Shown here piece after piece: positions 20,615-34,485 of a stretch of DNA of 62,000 bases. Location: NCBI RefSeq assembly GCF_001949145.1, contig NW_019091375.1, positions 1,475,633 through 1,537,632 of the forward strand, in the 5' to 3' direction. Positions within the stretch are counted from its first letter, which is position 1; the number at the start of each line of letters is the position of its first letter. A program made the position numbers and the translations under genes. The notes under the pieces are model-generated. The model made no database searches, was not told the DNA's origin, and saw only the letters and a list, made by a program, of their open reading frames with translations. This DNA comes from Acanthaster planci. Taxonomy: Eukaryota > Echinodermata > Asteroidea > Valvatida > Acanthasteridae.

Positions 20615-22777
20615 GTAAGTCCACACCTCACGTAAGCGGGTTAATTCGAAAAATGGGCAGCGAGACCACAAAAAAAGCACGGCCTACGAAAAAAAAAAGA
20701 GGGGTTTCGGATGAGTTACATTAACCATGCCCGCTGTGGAGAGACGTGCGATGCGCGATGCCAGGCGCGCTCTCCGCGTGTTTACACGGCTCAACTGGGC
20801 ACGTGTGCTTTATGTACCTCACAGCAAATGTAAAGTTCCCCAAGTATACGGCGGTGCCTGCCTTCGCGACTTTTAAATAAATACAAATGTGCGTTTGACC
20901 CGGCACTGACAGCTTGCTTGTCAAAGACTGCCGTCCCGGAATGTGGGCTAAGGGAGCCAGGGCCCGGCTGGCTGGTTGGAGGAACTAACCACTAGTAATA
21001 AGAGGCGAATAAATAAATAACCCCAGCTCCATCTTTCTTGTCGCTAATTTGGTGTTCCAACTGCCATAAGTTGGTAGTTTGTTTGGGGGCATGCACTCGG
21101 CGTGCGAGCCTGGCACTGCCCGGCGGGCACGGCCGTGTAGTCTCCTGAGATTTCGCTGCTCGTCGCGCGCAAGCGCGACAAGAGATTTTCCTGAAAGTGA
21201 ATTTCTTTCCATTTCCATTCTGGGGGATTCGAATGTTTAAAATATGGCTGTTCTACCCCGAAATTCTGCTCAGTCTAAGGTGTGTGCATGCATGCTTGTT
21301 GCTTAAGAAGGACTAATTTGACTTCTATTGTAGCCTAAATGACTCGTGGAAAACAGCTAAGTGAAATTTATACCAATGAACATGTTCGTGGCCATACGAA
21401 GTCATCCCGACATCTTTTCGAGTTGGATGCCTTTTGCACCGCGACGTCAACCCGGGACGTATTATGATTAGTACAAAAAGCCAGTGCGTTGCTTTTTTTT
21501 GTTCTTTTTTTTTTTTTTTTTTTACAAAATAACCACAGAAAATAGTCACACAGATTGCCCGAGGGTTTGGCGGCACAGTGTTATTCATTCTTGGCATTTG
21601 AATATTATCCGTCGGTAAGGTTCTAATTGAGTTCGTAGTCCCCATGGAAGGACGATGGAGTTTCTTGATCAGTGTTGCATCATGCGCACGCGACAGGGGG
21701 AGCCTTCAATGTTCCTTTAGTGTGACCTTTTGCCAGAAGCCCCACATCAATTCTTGTTACTGGAGCGTTTGTCAGACAACTTTATACTCAGGAAGCAAGG
21801 GAGGATAACCGAATTATAGCCAACTCTCGTTATGACAAAGTTACAAGGGACCAGACGAGTTACTCGGTTATAACCCGGACTTTAGTATTAAAGGTGTGGT
21901 ACCATGCGGGGGGGGGTCACAAACGAATGCTGTTTCGGGCTCATTCAACATAATGTTGGGGAGAAAGAGAATATCAAAAGCCTTACTCACGGTCCCGACA
22001 TCCTTGCTTAATTTCGTGGTGTTGTTTTCCAAGGGTTTTGATGCTAATATTTGATGAATAAATATTAAAATAAAAATAAAAGTTTGCAAATCCACCGGGA
22101 AAACTTGCCTCCCCCCGGAAACGTCACTGGGTAACACAGAACATAAGAATTCAAGAAATCAGGATTCTCTTTATAACAGTATTTGTTATAGGAACGGTGC
22201 CCTTTATGTCGACGGTCGACTGTTAAACTGTCGGGATAGAGGTTGTGGGCAGATACTTTAGATGTTTGAATCGACAAAGTCTGCTCGACACACGACGGTG
22301 CTAGATTATAGCTAAGATGAAACGATCTGCCAGACTGAGAACTGGGGGAAAGGGGTCGTGATTTGTTTGGAATTGTAAAAAAAAATGGATACCTGTGTAC
22401 AAACCTTAGTGGGGGGATGGCCTTTTCTTTTCGACAGGGTTCTAGAGAAGTTGTTTTTGCAAGTTGTCGAACGGTAACCCGTAAATTCCCGTTTTTGTGT
22501 GTTGTTGACGGAATGGAAATCTCATTAGCGACGGGAATCGGCGAGAAATCCAGGCTTGTTTGTGGCCGTTCTGCGCCGAGTACGTCGGTGTGATGACGGC
22601 CTGTCGGTTTTCTTTATTGTAAAACACGGCAACTTATAGCAGCAAGTGATAATTAATCGCTACAAATGTCTGTGCTACGATTCTGATTCGCATCGTAGCT
22701 TCAGTTACGGCCTGCAGTGAAATGAATGAACAGTGATGTTTGTTTCGAGCGAAGGTTCGTTGATTCACGTTGTCAAT

Positions 22778-22928
22778 GGGTGCTTTCGCGCGGTTACTCC
22801 TGTTAACACGAGTAGGATGCGCGCGCATTACACTCGGGTCCGGGCACGACCCTCGGGTCGTACTCCAGCCGTTTGAGCACTCGGGAATATACTCGTGTGA
22901 ACGCGAGTAGCTCGCTCGAACGCACCCA
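22778..22928. mobile_element. Small terminal-inverted-repeat element, family 1 copy 1
   Basis: It starts GGGTGCTTTCGCGCGGTTAC and ends with the inverted form of a very similar sequence, finishing CGAACGCACCC. AAT flanks both sides. About 150 bp with no coding capacity, which fits a non-autonomous MITE-type element. A near-identical copy sits at 34486-34622. Confidence 0.8.
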
Positions 22929-24575
22929 ATGATAGGCGAGGTGTCGCTCGCGCATTTTGTTGATTCGAAAAACGCAACTCATGTGGTTTAAAAAAAGAAC
23001 CCTAAGCTAGACACCATGTTAATCGTCGTAGAAAGGCGATGACTAACACAGCCAACACACTTTGCAGTTTAACAAAAATGATTTTTTCCACCGGGGGGAC
23101 ATCCGCTGTTCCTTGTCTCGACAGTGGGCCTTGTGGATTAGTCTATCTCCTGATAAAAAAAAATGTCCCCGGGACCGTTTCCTCCGTTAACCCGACCAAT
23201 TATGGCGACGGCGTAAAAATAAACAGCGCATGCGGGCCGTGTGCACCCATGTGGAACAGCCGGGATTTGGCCTGAGGCCTACGAGTGCGAGCCAATTTTA
23301 GCCAAATCAATTTCCCACACTCTCTTTTATTGAGCGGGGAAAAAAAGAGCTGAAGATTATGATGTTTGTATACATAACCGCCGTCCCCGCACAATGGGCC
23401 CTATTTGCGTTTTTAATTACGCCCTTGTAGTCGCACAATACGAGCAACGGGGTCGTCTTTCAGCGCCTACGGGCCATACTGCCGTATCTTAGGAATTCAA
23501 ATCAACACGGAATGTGTTAGATTTAACGGCCGTACGGCCCGGGGGTGATGTTATTTTGTGCCGTGGGGAAAAGGACTGGAAATTGGCTATTAATGTGCCT
23601 AGCTCTACGCCCTCGGGATGTACTGTAGAATCGGTGCCCCGCTTGCATATAGCTCGACAGTGAGTGTGGAGTTGTGCGTTCGAAAGTCGTTTTGAAGTTG
23701 GAAACTTTTGTCGCAGTAGTGATTTTAGAAAACCAGTCATATAATGCCTCTTTCTGAATACCTCGTTTAGTTTACTTTATTATCTATATTCTGATCATAT
23801 GTTTCTTTTCTGCAATTCAAGATGAATTCCCGTTTCGAAAGCATTAGGTCCATACGTTTGCATTCCAAAACTGTTAACAGTTATATTGACTGTCAGGCCG
23901 GAGACGCAGATCGAACCGTGCAACATTTCATGATTTGATTTAAGACTTCTAACAAGTAAGAGCAAGTGTGCTCATTGTATATTCTTTGAAGTTCGTGACA
24001 TTGAGAATTTGACTGTTGTCAATGTATAGGACCTATGTAACTTCTAATGCAGTCTTTTACAATGCACCGCCTTTGTGTCTCGTTCAACCTTATTCTCATA
24101 TTTTTGTTTTCGGGGCGCTTTGATGCTCTTGTTATTTTTTTGTGCTTTGAGAGCTTGCTTAATTTCATGAGCACACTGTATGATGTCATTTTACAAAGAA
24201 ATCACCTATGCAAAAGTTCGAGTGATGATTACAGTAAGCCACAGCTCGACCATCACCGGTGGTCGGTAGTTTTGACCATTTTAAACTGAATGTCTTCGAC
24301 AAGGGACGTTCGAATGCAACTGAGGTCGTGCGCATTGTTAAAAACTATTAATGTCTACTTGTTAAACCAGTTCGCGCCCAAAACTTGTCCGATTTCTGCA
24401 CCGTTTGCCAACACCATGGATATTGAGCTTTCGCAATTTGAGCCTTCCTGAAATGACATCACCGAAGCAGCGCCCTCATTTGTCAGAGAAAATTAATTGC
24501 GAAATGACTGTGGCTTTCTTTCAACAGGCACCGTTTTTTTACCAACCAGAATCAAATCCTCATGCACTTGTAACC

Positions 24576-24778
24576 AGTGTTGTATTCGAGTCCACCACAA
24601 GTCCCTGCAAGTCCCTGTTAGTCCGTCACATGTCATTCAGTCTTAAGCCAATTAACAAGCTATTCAAATGAGCTGAGACAAAAGTATTCCTTTGTCATTG
24701 ATCACCCTGTTGCTTATGACTGGCCTTGTGAAGGGACTTGCATGAGGCTGAACTCGTGATGGACTCGATTACAACACT
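24576..24778. mobile_element. Small terminal-inverted-repeat element, family 2
   Basis: The ends are AGTGTTGTATTCGAGTCCA and its reverse complement with one mismatch (24576-24594 and 24760-24778). The inside carries a TGACTGGCCTTGTGA word and a stretch matching the sequence upstream of the 12-bp array at 12051. It is non-coding. Confidence 0.8.
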
Positions 24779-26144
24779 CCCTGTAACTAGAGTCGCACTC
24801 GTTCCACCCCTATCGCGAAAAGGACGGACTCTCTCCGTTCCAAACCAAAAACTCCCAACCCTTCCCAGCACCCGAAAAGGGCGCTGGGAAGGATTAATGG
24901 CTTTGCACTGTGATTGGCTATGTTGTGCACGACCTGTGACCGCGATGTTATCACTTCCTGTCAGCGAAGCGTTACTAAATGTTTTGGTTCGCCAGTGGTA
25001 ATGCTTTGGTACGGACAAAGTGTCGGCTATATGATGAAAACATGGCCTTGGTACAATCACAGTGTGGTAATTTATCTTCTCTCTAAATCACTGATCACCT
25101 GTCTTTTGGCGATATATTTCAAATCGTTGGATGTCTCGGTCAATTCTGGATGAAGGAATATAGTGAAGTGAGAATATTTTCTGCAGTATAGAAGAAAAAG
25201 AACAAAAACCCAATTGATAACAGCCGCTTGCGTTACGCATTGAGCGAGCTCGCGCGCGGGCAGAAAGTTACCCATAGTTCTCTGCGCGTCGTTAGCTGTG
25301 ACCCCGTGTAACGTGTTTCCTTCAATCTGTGCAAAGCCATCTGCCCTGTTCGGGTGCTGGGCGACGAGCGAAATCCCCAGTTCGCATGGCGCACACAGAG
25401 GGCGCCTTACGTTTAAGCAATGTTTAGGCACAATTCTATGATTAAAAGTCGCCTGACCGTTCTTCCCACTGACTTCAGTTCTATTTAGAAATAAAAAAAA
25501 TGACTTATGCCTAATCGTGAAGCTCATACAAAGATCACCCATTATTCCAAAGAACCTGCAGTGATAAGGAGAGTGTTCCGCGAGCTCTCCGGCAGGAAAA
25601 GTATGCCGTCACAACTGAGCATGCGCAAGTGAGATGCATGATGTCGCAACTTTGACACATGGACAATACAAGTTCATGTAATGCTGGAAATAAACCGTCT
25701 ACCTTTTTGTTAAACTGGGCTCACTTGCATCATGGGTCTGAAGGAGATTCTAACAAAAGTGAAATGATGTGGTGAATTATCCGCTTCGAGCAGAAGCACC
25801 CCTCGTCGGTTGAAAAGTGCCATTTTGGTCGGGCTTGTTCATTTCGTTGGTAGCGACGCGACCGTAACGCGTGCATTTCCTAGTTGTTTGTGAACCAGCG
25901 AAGCTCGGTCTCCACCAAAGGAGCCCCGTTGCAAACAAAGTTGCGCCCTCTTTTAATCCTGCTCGACGCTCATAATCGTTGTTCCATGGAAAAGAAAGTA
26001 CATGTCACGTATACGAAATTTCAAAATGATTTAATGTCGAGAGGACATCGTCTCAACTAGACAATTTAAATAAAAGCATTCCAATTAAAATATATCATAT
26101 AGGTTATGTCTATTTTTGTCAAATGAAAGCAGTCAGAGTTGTAA

Positions 26145-26630
26145 TGACTCAAGTCCATGATCCGATTCGAGTCCGTCTCGAGTCACAATTTCTGGCGACT
26201 CATTTCGAGTCCCGACGGGTTAATGACTTGACTCGGGTTCCTAATCAGAGGACCCGACTCGAGTGAAAGTTACTAAGACTCGGGTCCCAAAAGTAAAAGC
26301 AATCGTCTTTGTGAAAAAAAAAAGTATTGAAGTGACTCACGGTGCCGGTTTATAGTATTCATGTCATATTTTTATTATCATCAAGAGTAAGGTCTCTTGT
26401 GACATGCAGTAAACTAGAGGTAAATTTTAAAATGCCAAAAATTAATGCCATTAATTAATTTCTCTCTTGTTTTTATTCAACGTATTGTGTTCAAATATTG
26501 GTGAGTCAAGTGGACTCGAGCGAAATATTTGGCTCTACAAGAGCTTTAGCCTGGTGACTCGACTCGATTCACTTCTTTACAACCACTCGACTAAACTCGA
26601 CTTGAGTTACAATTAGTGACTTGTTACTCT
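26145..26630. repeat. CGAGTC/GACTCG-rich dispersed repeat
   Basis: Many direct and inverted CGAGTC words in about 480 bp directly before the second exon of the secreted-protein gene. The same words occur at 12900-12960 and at the ends of family 2 elements, so this may be a diverged, larger member. Confidence 0.6.
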
Positions 26631-26756
26631 GAAAGCAACGTAGCGCCTTTCACATACTTCACAAATGTCAAAGTGGGTCGGGCAATTCTTATGAAGAGAG
26701 CAAAGAAGTCATGCTACTTTCTGATTCTTTTTCTGCCTTTGTTTCGTGGATTTCAG

Positions 26757-27398
26757 TCTGCAGTGACATGGGACATACGTCTATAAAGAGACTAAGTACC
26801 CATGTGGATCTACGGACAGGTTTGGTGGACGGCGAAACGGAATACACCAGGTTCCTGGTCAGACCGACGCCGTCAGCTACGGGTAGGTGCGACGGCCAGG
26901 CCGTGGCGCTACTGGACTTCTCCGGACCGTACAAAGTCGCCCGGATTATCCTCGAGTACGGCGAGGAGCCGCGGGAGTGGACGCTGGATATATCCGACTC
27001 GGCCACTGGCGACGGATTCGGCGGCGATGGGGAGGGGAACAGTAATATGGCCGAGACGCAGATACTCAACCGGCAGATGCGGGTGTACAGCAACTCGTTG
27101 CCGGGCCACACGGTGGCCACCATCAACGGGGGGCTCCTGCTGCGGGTGGTGGACGACGTGGTGGCGGCCGGCACCACGCTGGTGCTGGAGGTCTCGGACG
27201 AGCGGCTGCGGTGGAACAACCAGGGCCCCATCCGGGGGTCGATGGAGAGCCGCCACCTGTACACGCTGTCCGGCCAGACCGCCTTGCACGGCCCGGTGGA
27301 CTACGCCGTCTACGCGGGATTCAACCGTGTGCCGGCCACCAACTTGCGGAACGGGACAGGTCTGTGCTCTGCGACCATCATGATGGTCAAACCAAAAG
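26757..27398 (+). CDS. Secreted protein of unknown family, main exon
   Basis: 642 bp, acceptor GATTTCAG, possible donor AAAG-GTATGT in phase 1, GC-rich against AT-rich flanks, open throughout. The 214 codons start VCSDMGHTSIKRLS. They alternate short hydrophobic strands with polar turns (ALLDFSGPYKVARIILEY, WTLDISDSA, TTLVLEVSDERLRW), suggesting a beta-sandwich. A Gly/Asp-rich loop reads TGDGFGGDGEG. There are three cysteines and one N-G-T glycosylation site. I do not recognise the family. If the donor is not used the frame ends at TAG 27416-27418, giving 234 residues in total. If it is used, further exons must lie to the right. Confidence 0.7.
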
Positions 27399-30300
27399 GT
27401 ATGTTCTTTCAGCTTTAGGAACAGCTAGGCGTAGTCTGGACACGTTTTAAAAAACTGTTCGGAGATACACCCTGTACTTTCCTACGAGAAAGTCGTTCTT
27501 GAAATGAGACTAATCTTCATGCATCTTGGAAGCTTCCCCGTCATAGGAATATTGGTCATGACTTCCTTTGCAAATAAGAATCCTCCAGAGCCCACGATGA
27601 TGACCTTTATTTAAGTCGGATTCCCCCAGCGTGTTGTGCATAAGGGTGGCAGTCTGGACGCTCTTTGCAGACCATTTGGAATCCTTGAATGTCATAGAAA
27701 CTGTGTTTACAATTTAAACTTGGGGAACTTAAACTATCAAGTTTTCAGTTCAAGTTCAAAGCCATAATGAGGGTTTTTACCGGCATACTCCACTTCAAAC
27801 AGATTGCGATTTTGACACCCGTGAGATGGTCCGAAAAAGGCCCTCAGTCTGTAATAGGCTGAACTCGTGTCGATACATGTTGACCCACATTTGACCTACA
27901 GTGTAAACGATCAACAGGGTGCTCTACCGAGTCACATTGACTCTGATCGTGGGTCAAACTGTTACAGAATGTTCCATGTTGAATTGAGCTCAGATTTCAC
28001 GGAGATCACTTCCATTTCCACTCCACTGGCACATTTATTGTCTCAGACACGCATGCTCTAACTAAACACGACATGGCAGTCACGGAACAAGAATGTTATT
28101 TTGTGCCTGCACCATGTCAGCTTTGTACGTTTTCCAATGCATTGGCATTTCGGAGGTTTTGACATTTTATCAGAAATCACAGTCTGTGTTGAGTTGACAG
28201 GAAGGGCATCGACGGAATGTAATGCTGTGTTCTAGGTGATTTGCGAAAGCCCAACCCGACCCCCTCAAGGCAAAAGATTCAAGATCATTTGGCAGTAATG
28301 TGCCCGAACCCCAGTCATGCCCAATTACCTCCAGAGTGCAAGCTCGGTCGTAACGTGTGATCCCCAGCTTAACCCAGTCCAGCCCACTCAGGGTGACGGG
28401 GTTCAAGTTCAGCTGTCACCGTCAGAACTCGTCAAACCGAACGCGGCCAAACCTGGCGCCTCTCGGCCGGCACAAACACTATCCTGCTCGGGCGGTAAAA
28501 ACGAAGTTTGTCAACACTGTAGCCTTAGGTACATGCGGGAGATAAACATTAACACGACGGCAGTATTGCCAAGCACCATAGGGCGCTGGGAAGGGCAAAA
28601 TGTGCTTCACAATTTTTTGGTGAAGGAAGTACGTCAAAGCTTTGGACGTGCAAAGCATTGTGGGTTACAGTACTTTCTGTCGTAAATAACGCATGCATTT
28701 GCAGTGCGCACGTGTCACTTGCACTTTGAAAGGTTGACCCTCGTTATTGTTCAAAGGAAGTCTGTCCATTGAGTGCTCGAAAAAAAATTAAGTTATGATT
28801 TGCCGTTCCTAGCGTCCTGTGTGGGTGCTGGGTGAAGAACGAACGAAAGTGATCGCTGTCGTCTGGCTGTTTGTTTTCAATGGCGCCCTCTGTCGACGTT
28901 TTCGCAAGCAGTAATCCTTGTATTGCAAAGTCACATTCAAGATGGTTGACAAAAATCCCTGCCTAATTAACAGTTGGCTTCAAGCCAGAAACTGGAAGAA
29001 GATTGGCTTTCTGTTGCTCCTTAATCTCTCCAAACCCATCCTGGGACAACTTAATCAGTCTCGCAGTGTTTGGAGTACTATATTCTTGTGCATACTGGCT
29101 TTAAAAACACTTGATGAAAATTGCATGAGCAACTCCAAGGTCACCTTCAAGGTCACCTCCATGTTGCCTGGGAGGCAGAGCTCCTTATAAAGAGTTGCGA
29201 CATGAGTGCCTCAACTGTTGAAACCAAAATGGTGGATTATGCGTCAGTGCACATGTCCATGGACAATGTTATTAGGACACAGTCGCTGCATGCTGGACTG
29301 TACACATTATGATCGGCCATTTTGGTTCCAAAGCGTGAAGTTGGTGCTAATCTCTAGGTGAGCCTCGAGTTGGACCAAGAGAGGGCGCCATTTTCTTAGC
29401 AAGAGAGGCTCATTTGGTCGGAACTGAACTTCACTGGTTCACGAACGACTTTGAAATGCACGCGTTACGGTCACACCGCTACCAACAAAATGAACACTCC
29501 CGACCATCATGGCTCCTTTCAACCAATGAGGGGGTGCTTCTGCTCGAGGCGGATACAGCTCTGCCGGGAGGTCATGCTTGGCGCCCTCGACGAAATCGTC
29601 CAGGCCGAGGTATATAAAAAATCCATTTGAGACTCATGACGAGGATGGTTGTGCTAAACAACCCAGCTCCTGAGGGACACAAAACAATGGCCTGACATTT
29701 TATTTGAACACAAGTTTACGGTCCACCACGTGCTGTGATGACTTTTTACCCTCGAGACGCCCTCTATTGATCAGCAGCAAATTCAGAGCTCTCGATCGTT
29801 TTATCAATCCTGTGTTTATTGGTACTTTTTGTATAGTCGGAAAAAACCAGTGGGGATTTTCACGTCGCTGTGTTATATTTATAAGATCAGAAACAACTTA
29901 AAAACGCATGCATAAAGATAAAATAGGAAACTATCTATATGTCAGCATTCAATCAAAAAGGTTTGGACTTAATCGAGCTTTGTTAAAGTTTTCGAACCTT
30001 AGCCAAATGTTGATGATTTCTGTTTTATCCTGTCTTTAGCCTGGAGTCCTTTCCTCGATTTTTTTGTCTTTCTATCAACACCTCGGTTCTGAAGTAGTCA
30101 TTTTCCTATCCACACAAATGCTCCCGGCAATGTTTTCTCTGCTAAATCGTCCCCAGCGAGGGAAAACTTCCCGATTGCGTCTTCGGTTGCCCAGGCCGAG
30201 TTTCGTCCCGATCCGCGGTTGTTAGGACACGCCAGGGGGCGCTTTGGTTTGAAAAAGAAATTCGCGGCAGAAAACCAAACACACAAAAGCCCCTCAAACC

Positions 30301-31037
30301 AAAATGAGAATTTCAATGCGACTATTAAAGTGGTTGCATCCTGTGTGCCGCGTTAAACTTCTGCCCAATAGGTTCTGACGTGAGGAATTCGGCAAGTGTT
30401 GGGCCTGTCATTAGAGCTCGTTGTGGTCGGGAGACGAACGGGAAGCGATCTGTGGCAGCCCCGCTGTGTCCGGGAGCTACCCGGGGCTGGGCGTCCCGTC
30501 CCGCACGGCAGGCATTGAGCAAACACGGCCTGGCTAATTCCGCGACTCCGTGTCACGTTAACTTTCTTTTTTTCAACTTTCAAGACAAATTTGATTAGCT
30601 AGAATGTTGGGACTGCATGGAACAGTGTTACCCCCAACTTATTGTAAGCCACTCGAGGATATCGGGGCCGAATTAAAATTTATTTTCCTCCTTTTAGATG
30701 TTAAAGCTGATGGTCCTTATATTCCTAAATATATCACTTACAGTCTATTTTTAGTTCCAAAACTACAATAAATTAAAATCATTAATTAACGTTACTGAAG
30801 AAACTTAAACACTTTACTGACTTTGCTTTGAATCCGATTCCACTTGACGAGGCCGTTTATCAAGACCATTTACCCCAAAATAGACGAGTCGTTTGACTGG
30901 TAAATCACGGAACCAGTTTCTAACGCAGTTTCAGAAATGTTGCCTGTGCGATTTCAAGACGTGGAGCTGTTGTCAGATTGATGTGCTATTTCATCTTGAA
31001 GCAATTATCGCATTCAGGGGTTCGCCACGCGGTCATA

Positions 31038-31312
31038 CATGGGCGTAAATCCCCGGGGGTGGGGGTATTCATCCCCCCCCTCATTTTTTGAGGTGGGGGA
31101 GATGGTGGATTGTGAAGAATTTTGGGGCCTTCCCAGTGGCTAAAATGTATTCAATATCAACTCAAAACGGAAACAATGAAAACGCTAAAATATACCGATC
31201 TGATGTATACTGTATGAATACACATTACATGTATACATATAATGACCCTGTATACGACAGGGCCGGGCAAGTCCCTCCCGCCCCATTTCTGGCACAAATT
31301 TACGCCACTGCG
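31038..31312. mobile_element. Small inverted-repeat element with GGCGTAAAT ends
   Basis: The left end TGGGCGTAAATCCC faces the right end AAATTTACGCCACTG, an imperfect inverted pair. The inside is rich in G and C runs. It is non-coding. Confidence 0.55.
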
Positions 31313-34300
31313 GTCGCAGAACATGAATTCAAACGCTGCAGTGTATCTGTTCATTTATCTCTCGACAATTTGAGAGATTTTTGTTTTCAAGTATTCGTGA
31401 GCTATCCCAGGGAGTGTGAACTGTTACATTATGTGCATCATGTAAAAGAACCCATCGTTTGAAATAGAGACATGTTTTATGCCGCGCGGTGGGAACCGCC
31501 GTACAACGAGGCTTTAAATGCCCGGGCCGAGATCCGGGTTGACATAAACCATCAACACTTCTCCTGAGTGGCCCGCCACACCTCCCCCGGTCCTGTTTGA
31601 TTTGTACAGCGAGATGCTCAGGGTTTGAGCCGTGCTACACGGGGCTAGTAGGCTGCGGTTCGCCCCCTTGAAAACCTGCTTCGTGTCACCCGTTAATGTA
31701 AAGGCATTAATCTTCGCTTGTACTCGCTCGTCAATATTGTAACAAGCCGGCCGGACCCCCCCCGGTTACCATGCGCTGAAACATCTGCAAAAATTAGTGC
31801 ACACCAGGCCAGGTGAAGTCTGTGAACTTCTGGTCCCACACGCGCGCAGTATGCAGCGCCATGGACACTAATAAATACACCACTTAAAATATTTGAGACA
31901 CACGTCATGGTTGACTGATTCGGCATCTTTCCACATTCCATCAATTTATTAGATGACGGCGGTACACAGACTTTATCCACGACGAAAATAACTCTGAAAA
32001 TATTCCGTCGCTATTTAAAAAAACAAAAAGCTGATTGATTTCAAGTGTGCTACAAAAAACCTCTTATTTTCGCTTTCCACGGTTTAATAATTCAGTGCCT
32101 ATTTGCTGCGTGTGCAAACTCAAGGAAAACAATTAATGAACACCACGTGGAGAGGACCTCCGCGCTCTTGAAAAATGAACATTCTCCTAGGTATTGAGCT
32201 CAAACCCACCGGCTTTTGCCATTATTTCGTTGTGGGTCCAGAGGTACACGTGTGATTTCAACTCTTTGTAATCGAAATGTGTCGAGGGCCACGGCATCTA
32301 AATATTTATGCTCTATATTGTGGAGAATTTAAACAGAGAAATACATCAATGATGGCGTCACGCGTGACAGAGTGCGAAACAGATCATCCCTTCAATCATT
32401 GATTGCCCATCAGACAGATAAAGACCCCCCCCCAAAAGGAAAAATTTGCCTTTGACTGTCTGAAGGTACTTCCACGGCCCCTGAAATTTCTCAGTAATCA
32501 CATCCCTGAAAATGATGAGCTGTAAACAAATTTTTGGCGATTAATGAACACAGTGGTTTTCGGAAGCGGGCTGCCGGTTCAAAAAATAGACATCCCGCAG
32601 TGTTGGTCCTGACGCCATATTTTGGCAGTGTAAACATACTCTGTTTTTGCATGTTTTATGTCGGAAGCCGCGCACGACACGTTGCCGTTTGGGGGAGAGG
32701 GTTTGCGGGGCCATTGTCCAAGTCGATGTTAATGAGCTTGTCGCTGATGTCGTTCACTGGGCCTCTTGACCTTCGGAGGTTGGAAAGTGGACCTTGTTTA
32801 TTTGTAGCGTGCTAGTGGGGTTTTTATGATGTATCGCCGGACACCTCTCACCGGTGCGGTTACTTTCACTATTTTTTTTCACGAGATCTTCCACCGTGTA
32901 AGTGGAAGTTCTTCGAAGTGGGCATCCTTGGTGGGTTTTTTTTTGTGGGTAGACAGGAAGTAATCGAGGAACCGTGGTATCAACTCGCTTCGGCGGGCCC
33001 GAGAGTCGACGCTTCTCCCCTCGCAGTCGAGTTTTGTTTATTTGAACGGCCGGCGCGAGGTTTATTTTCAACTCGGCGTTAAAAAAGGGAGCGACTTCTT
33101 CAGCCTTCATAAACTAGGTCGTAAATTCACGGGGACGAGAGGAACCTAAGGCCCATAGGACAATGTGGTCAATTGTTGGCGTTCGTTCCAGAAAGAAGGG
33201 CGGAAAAGAGGGCGATGTGGTTGAGCGAAACCGAGGTCATAATTCAAGAAAGTCGAGAAGCCGTTGAACTGACGTACACCAGGCCCGACCGCACATTTTA
33301 CCGTCAGATCAACCATGGAGAAATAAAACACAGCAACCAACCTTTGTATGCCTAATCCCCTACAATCCTTTCCTTGAAAGAAAAAAAGAACATGTCGACA
33401 ACCCTAAAACGAACACCAATTACGAAGCAATTAGTTGCCGAAGGAACAAAATTCGGACTCCCTTTGCGCATCTTGGTCAACGGCCGAACATTTGCGGCGA
33501 GGGCGCCCCTGCTGTCGTTGATTGATAGGGCGTTACGGGTTACCAGCTAATCGCCGGGTAATTGGCCAAATTATCTGTGTACACAGCCCATTACATACTC
33601 CCAGCGGGAAGGAAAGGCCGGGTGCCTTCGATAACCATGCCAACCAGCAGACGACGGTTAACATGCATCGTGTTTGTGGTCAGTTTCCGATGTCCATACA
33701 TGTATAGCCTAGGCAAAGCAATCAACTTTCGTTTGCAAGTTATCTTTACCAAATGGTCACCTACAAATGGTCAGAGGCACTGGAATTGAAGGCCTTCGGG
33801 CCATACATTTTAAGTAAACTTTTTTTAATTCCCGGTATATGCCTCTGACCTATGTCTTTGTTGTAATATCTTGTACACGTATGCTGTTTTAATTAATGTG
33901 TTTTTTTATGCCAGATGAATAATAATTAATTCTAATTAAAAAATGGGCCGTGGTTCTGAAAGAGGGGGTTTCTGTGATTGTTTTCCGTGCTGTGTTGATA
34001 ATTTTGTCCGCTAGTTGACAGAATTGTACTAAATACCTTACCCGATTTTATCTCATCAATCCTTTTCCACGTCGGCAATTGATGGAGACAAACCACCGGT
34101 TCCATGGCCCGATCAGCCTGTGTCTAGTACCCAGACGTTCAAATGACAAATAAACGTACAATTTTGAGACGAGCGCTCCACGACAACGAAAGCTGCATTG
34201 CTCCGGCTGACACAAGATAAAACGCCATGGGCGTACATTGGGGGGATTAACTATTAAATCATATATAGAGCGAGGCCCCGACACCTTTTTTGTGGTGAGC

Positions 34301-34485
34301 AAAAAAAAATTAAAAGCGGATTATGGAGAATTTTGTAGAATTCCAACCACTAGAAAGCATTCAGTATCACTCCAAAAAAAGGAAAACCAATTTTAAAAAG
34401 CCATAAATATGCCGTTTTGAATGCATAATAAAGATGTAGGCCCTACATCACAATCATAAACATCGACCTCTATAGAGTCGTGAGG

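Larger units (their letters stand above)
20615..26756. other. Long intron of the secreted-protein gene
   Basis: 6.1 kb with no supported exon. It holds a poly-T run (21483-21522), two small inverted-repeat elements (22778-22928, 24576-24778) and a CGAGTC-rich repeat (26145-26630). Confidence 0.55.

Noticed and set aside
26909-27289. Long minus-strand and second plus-frame ORFs over the secreted-protein exon
   Set aside because: They mirror the GC-rich plus-strand exon. Only one frame fits both splice sites and the signal exon.
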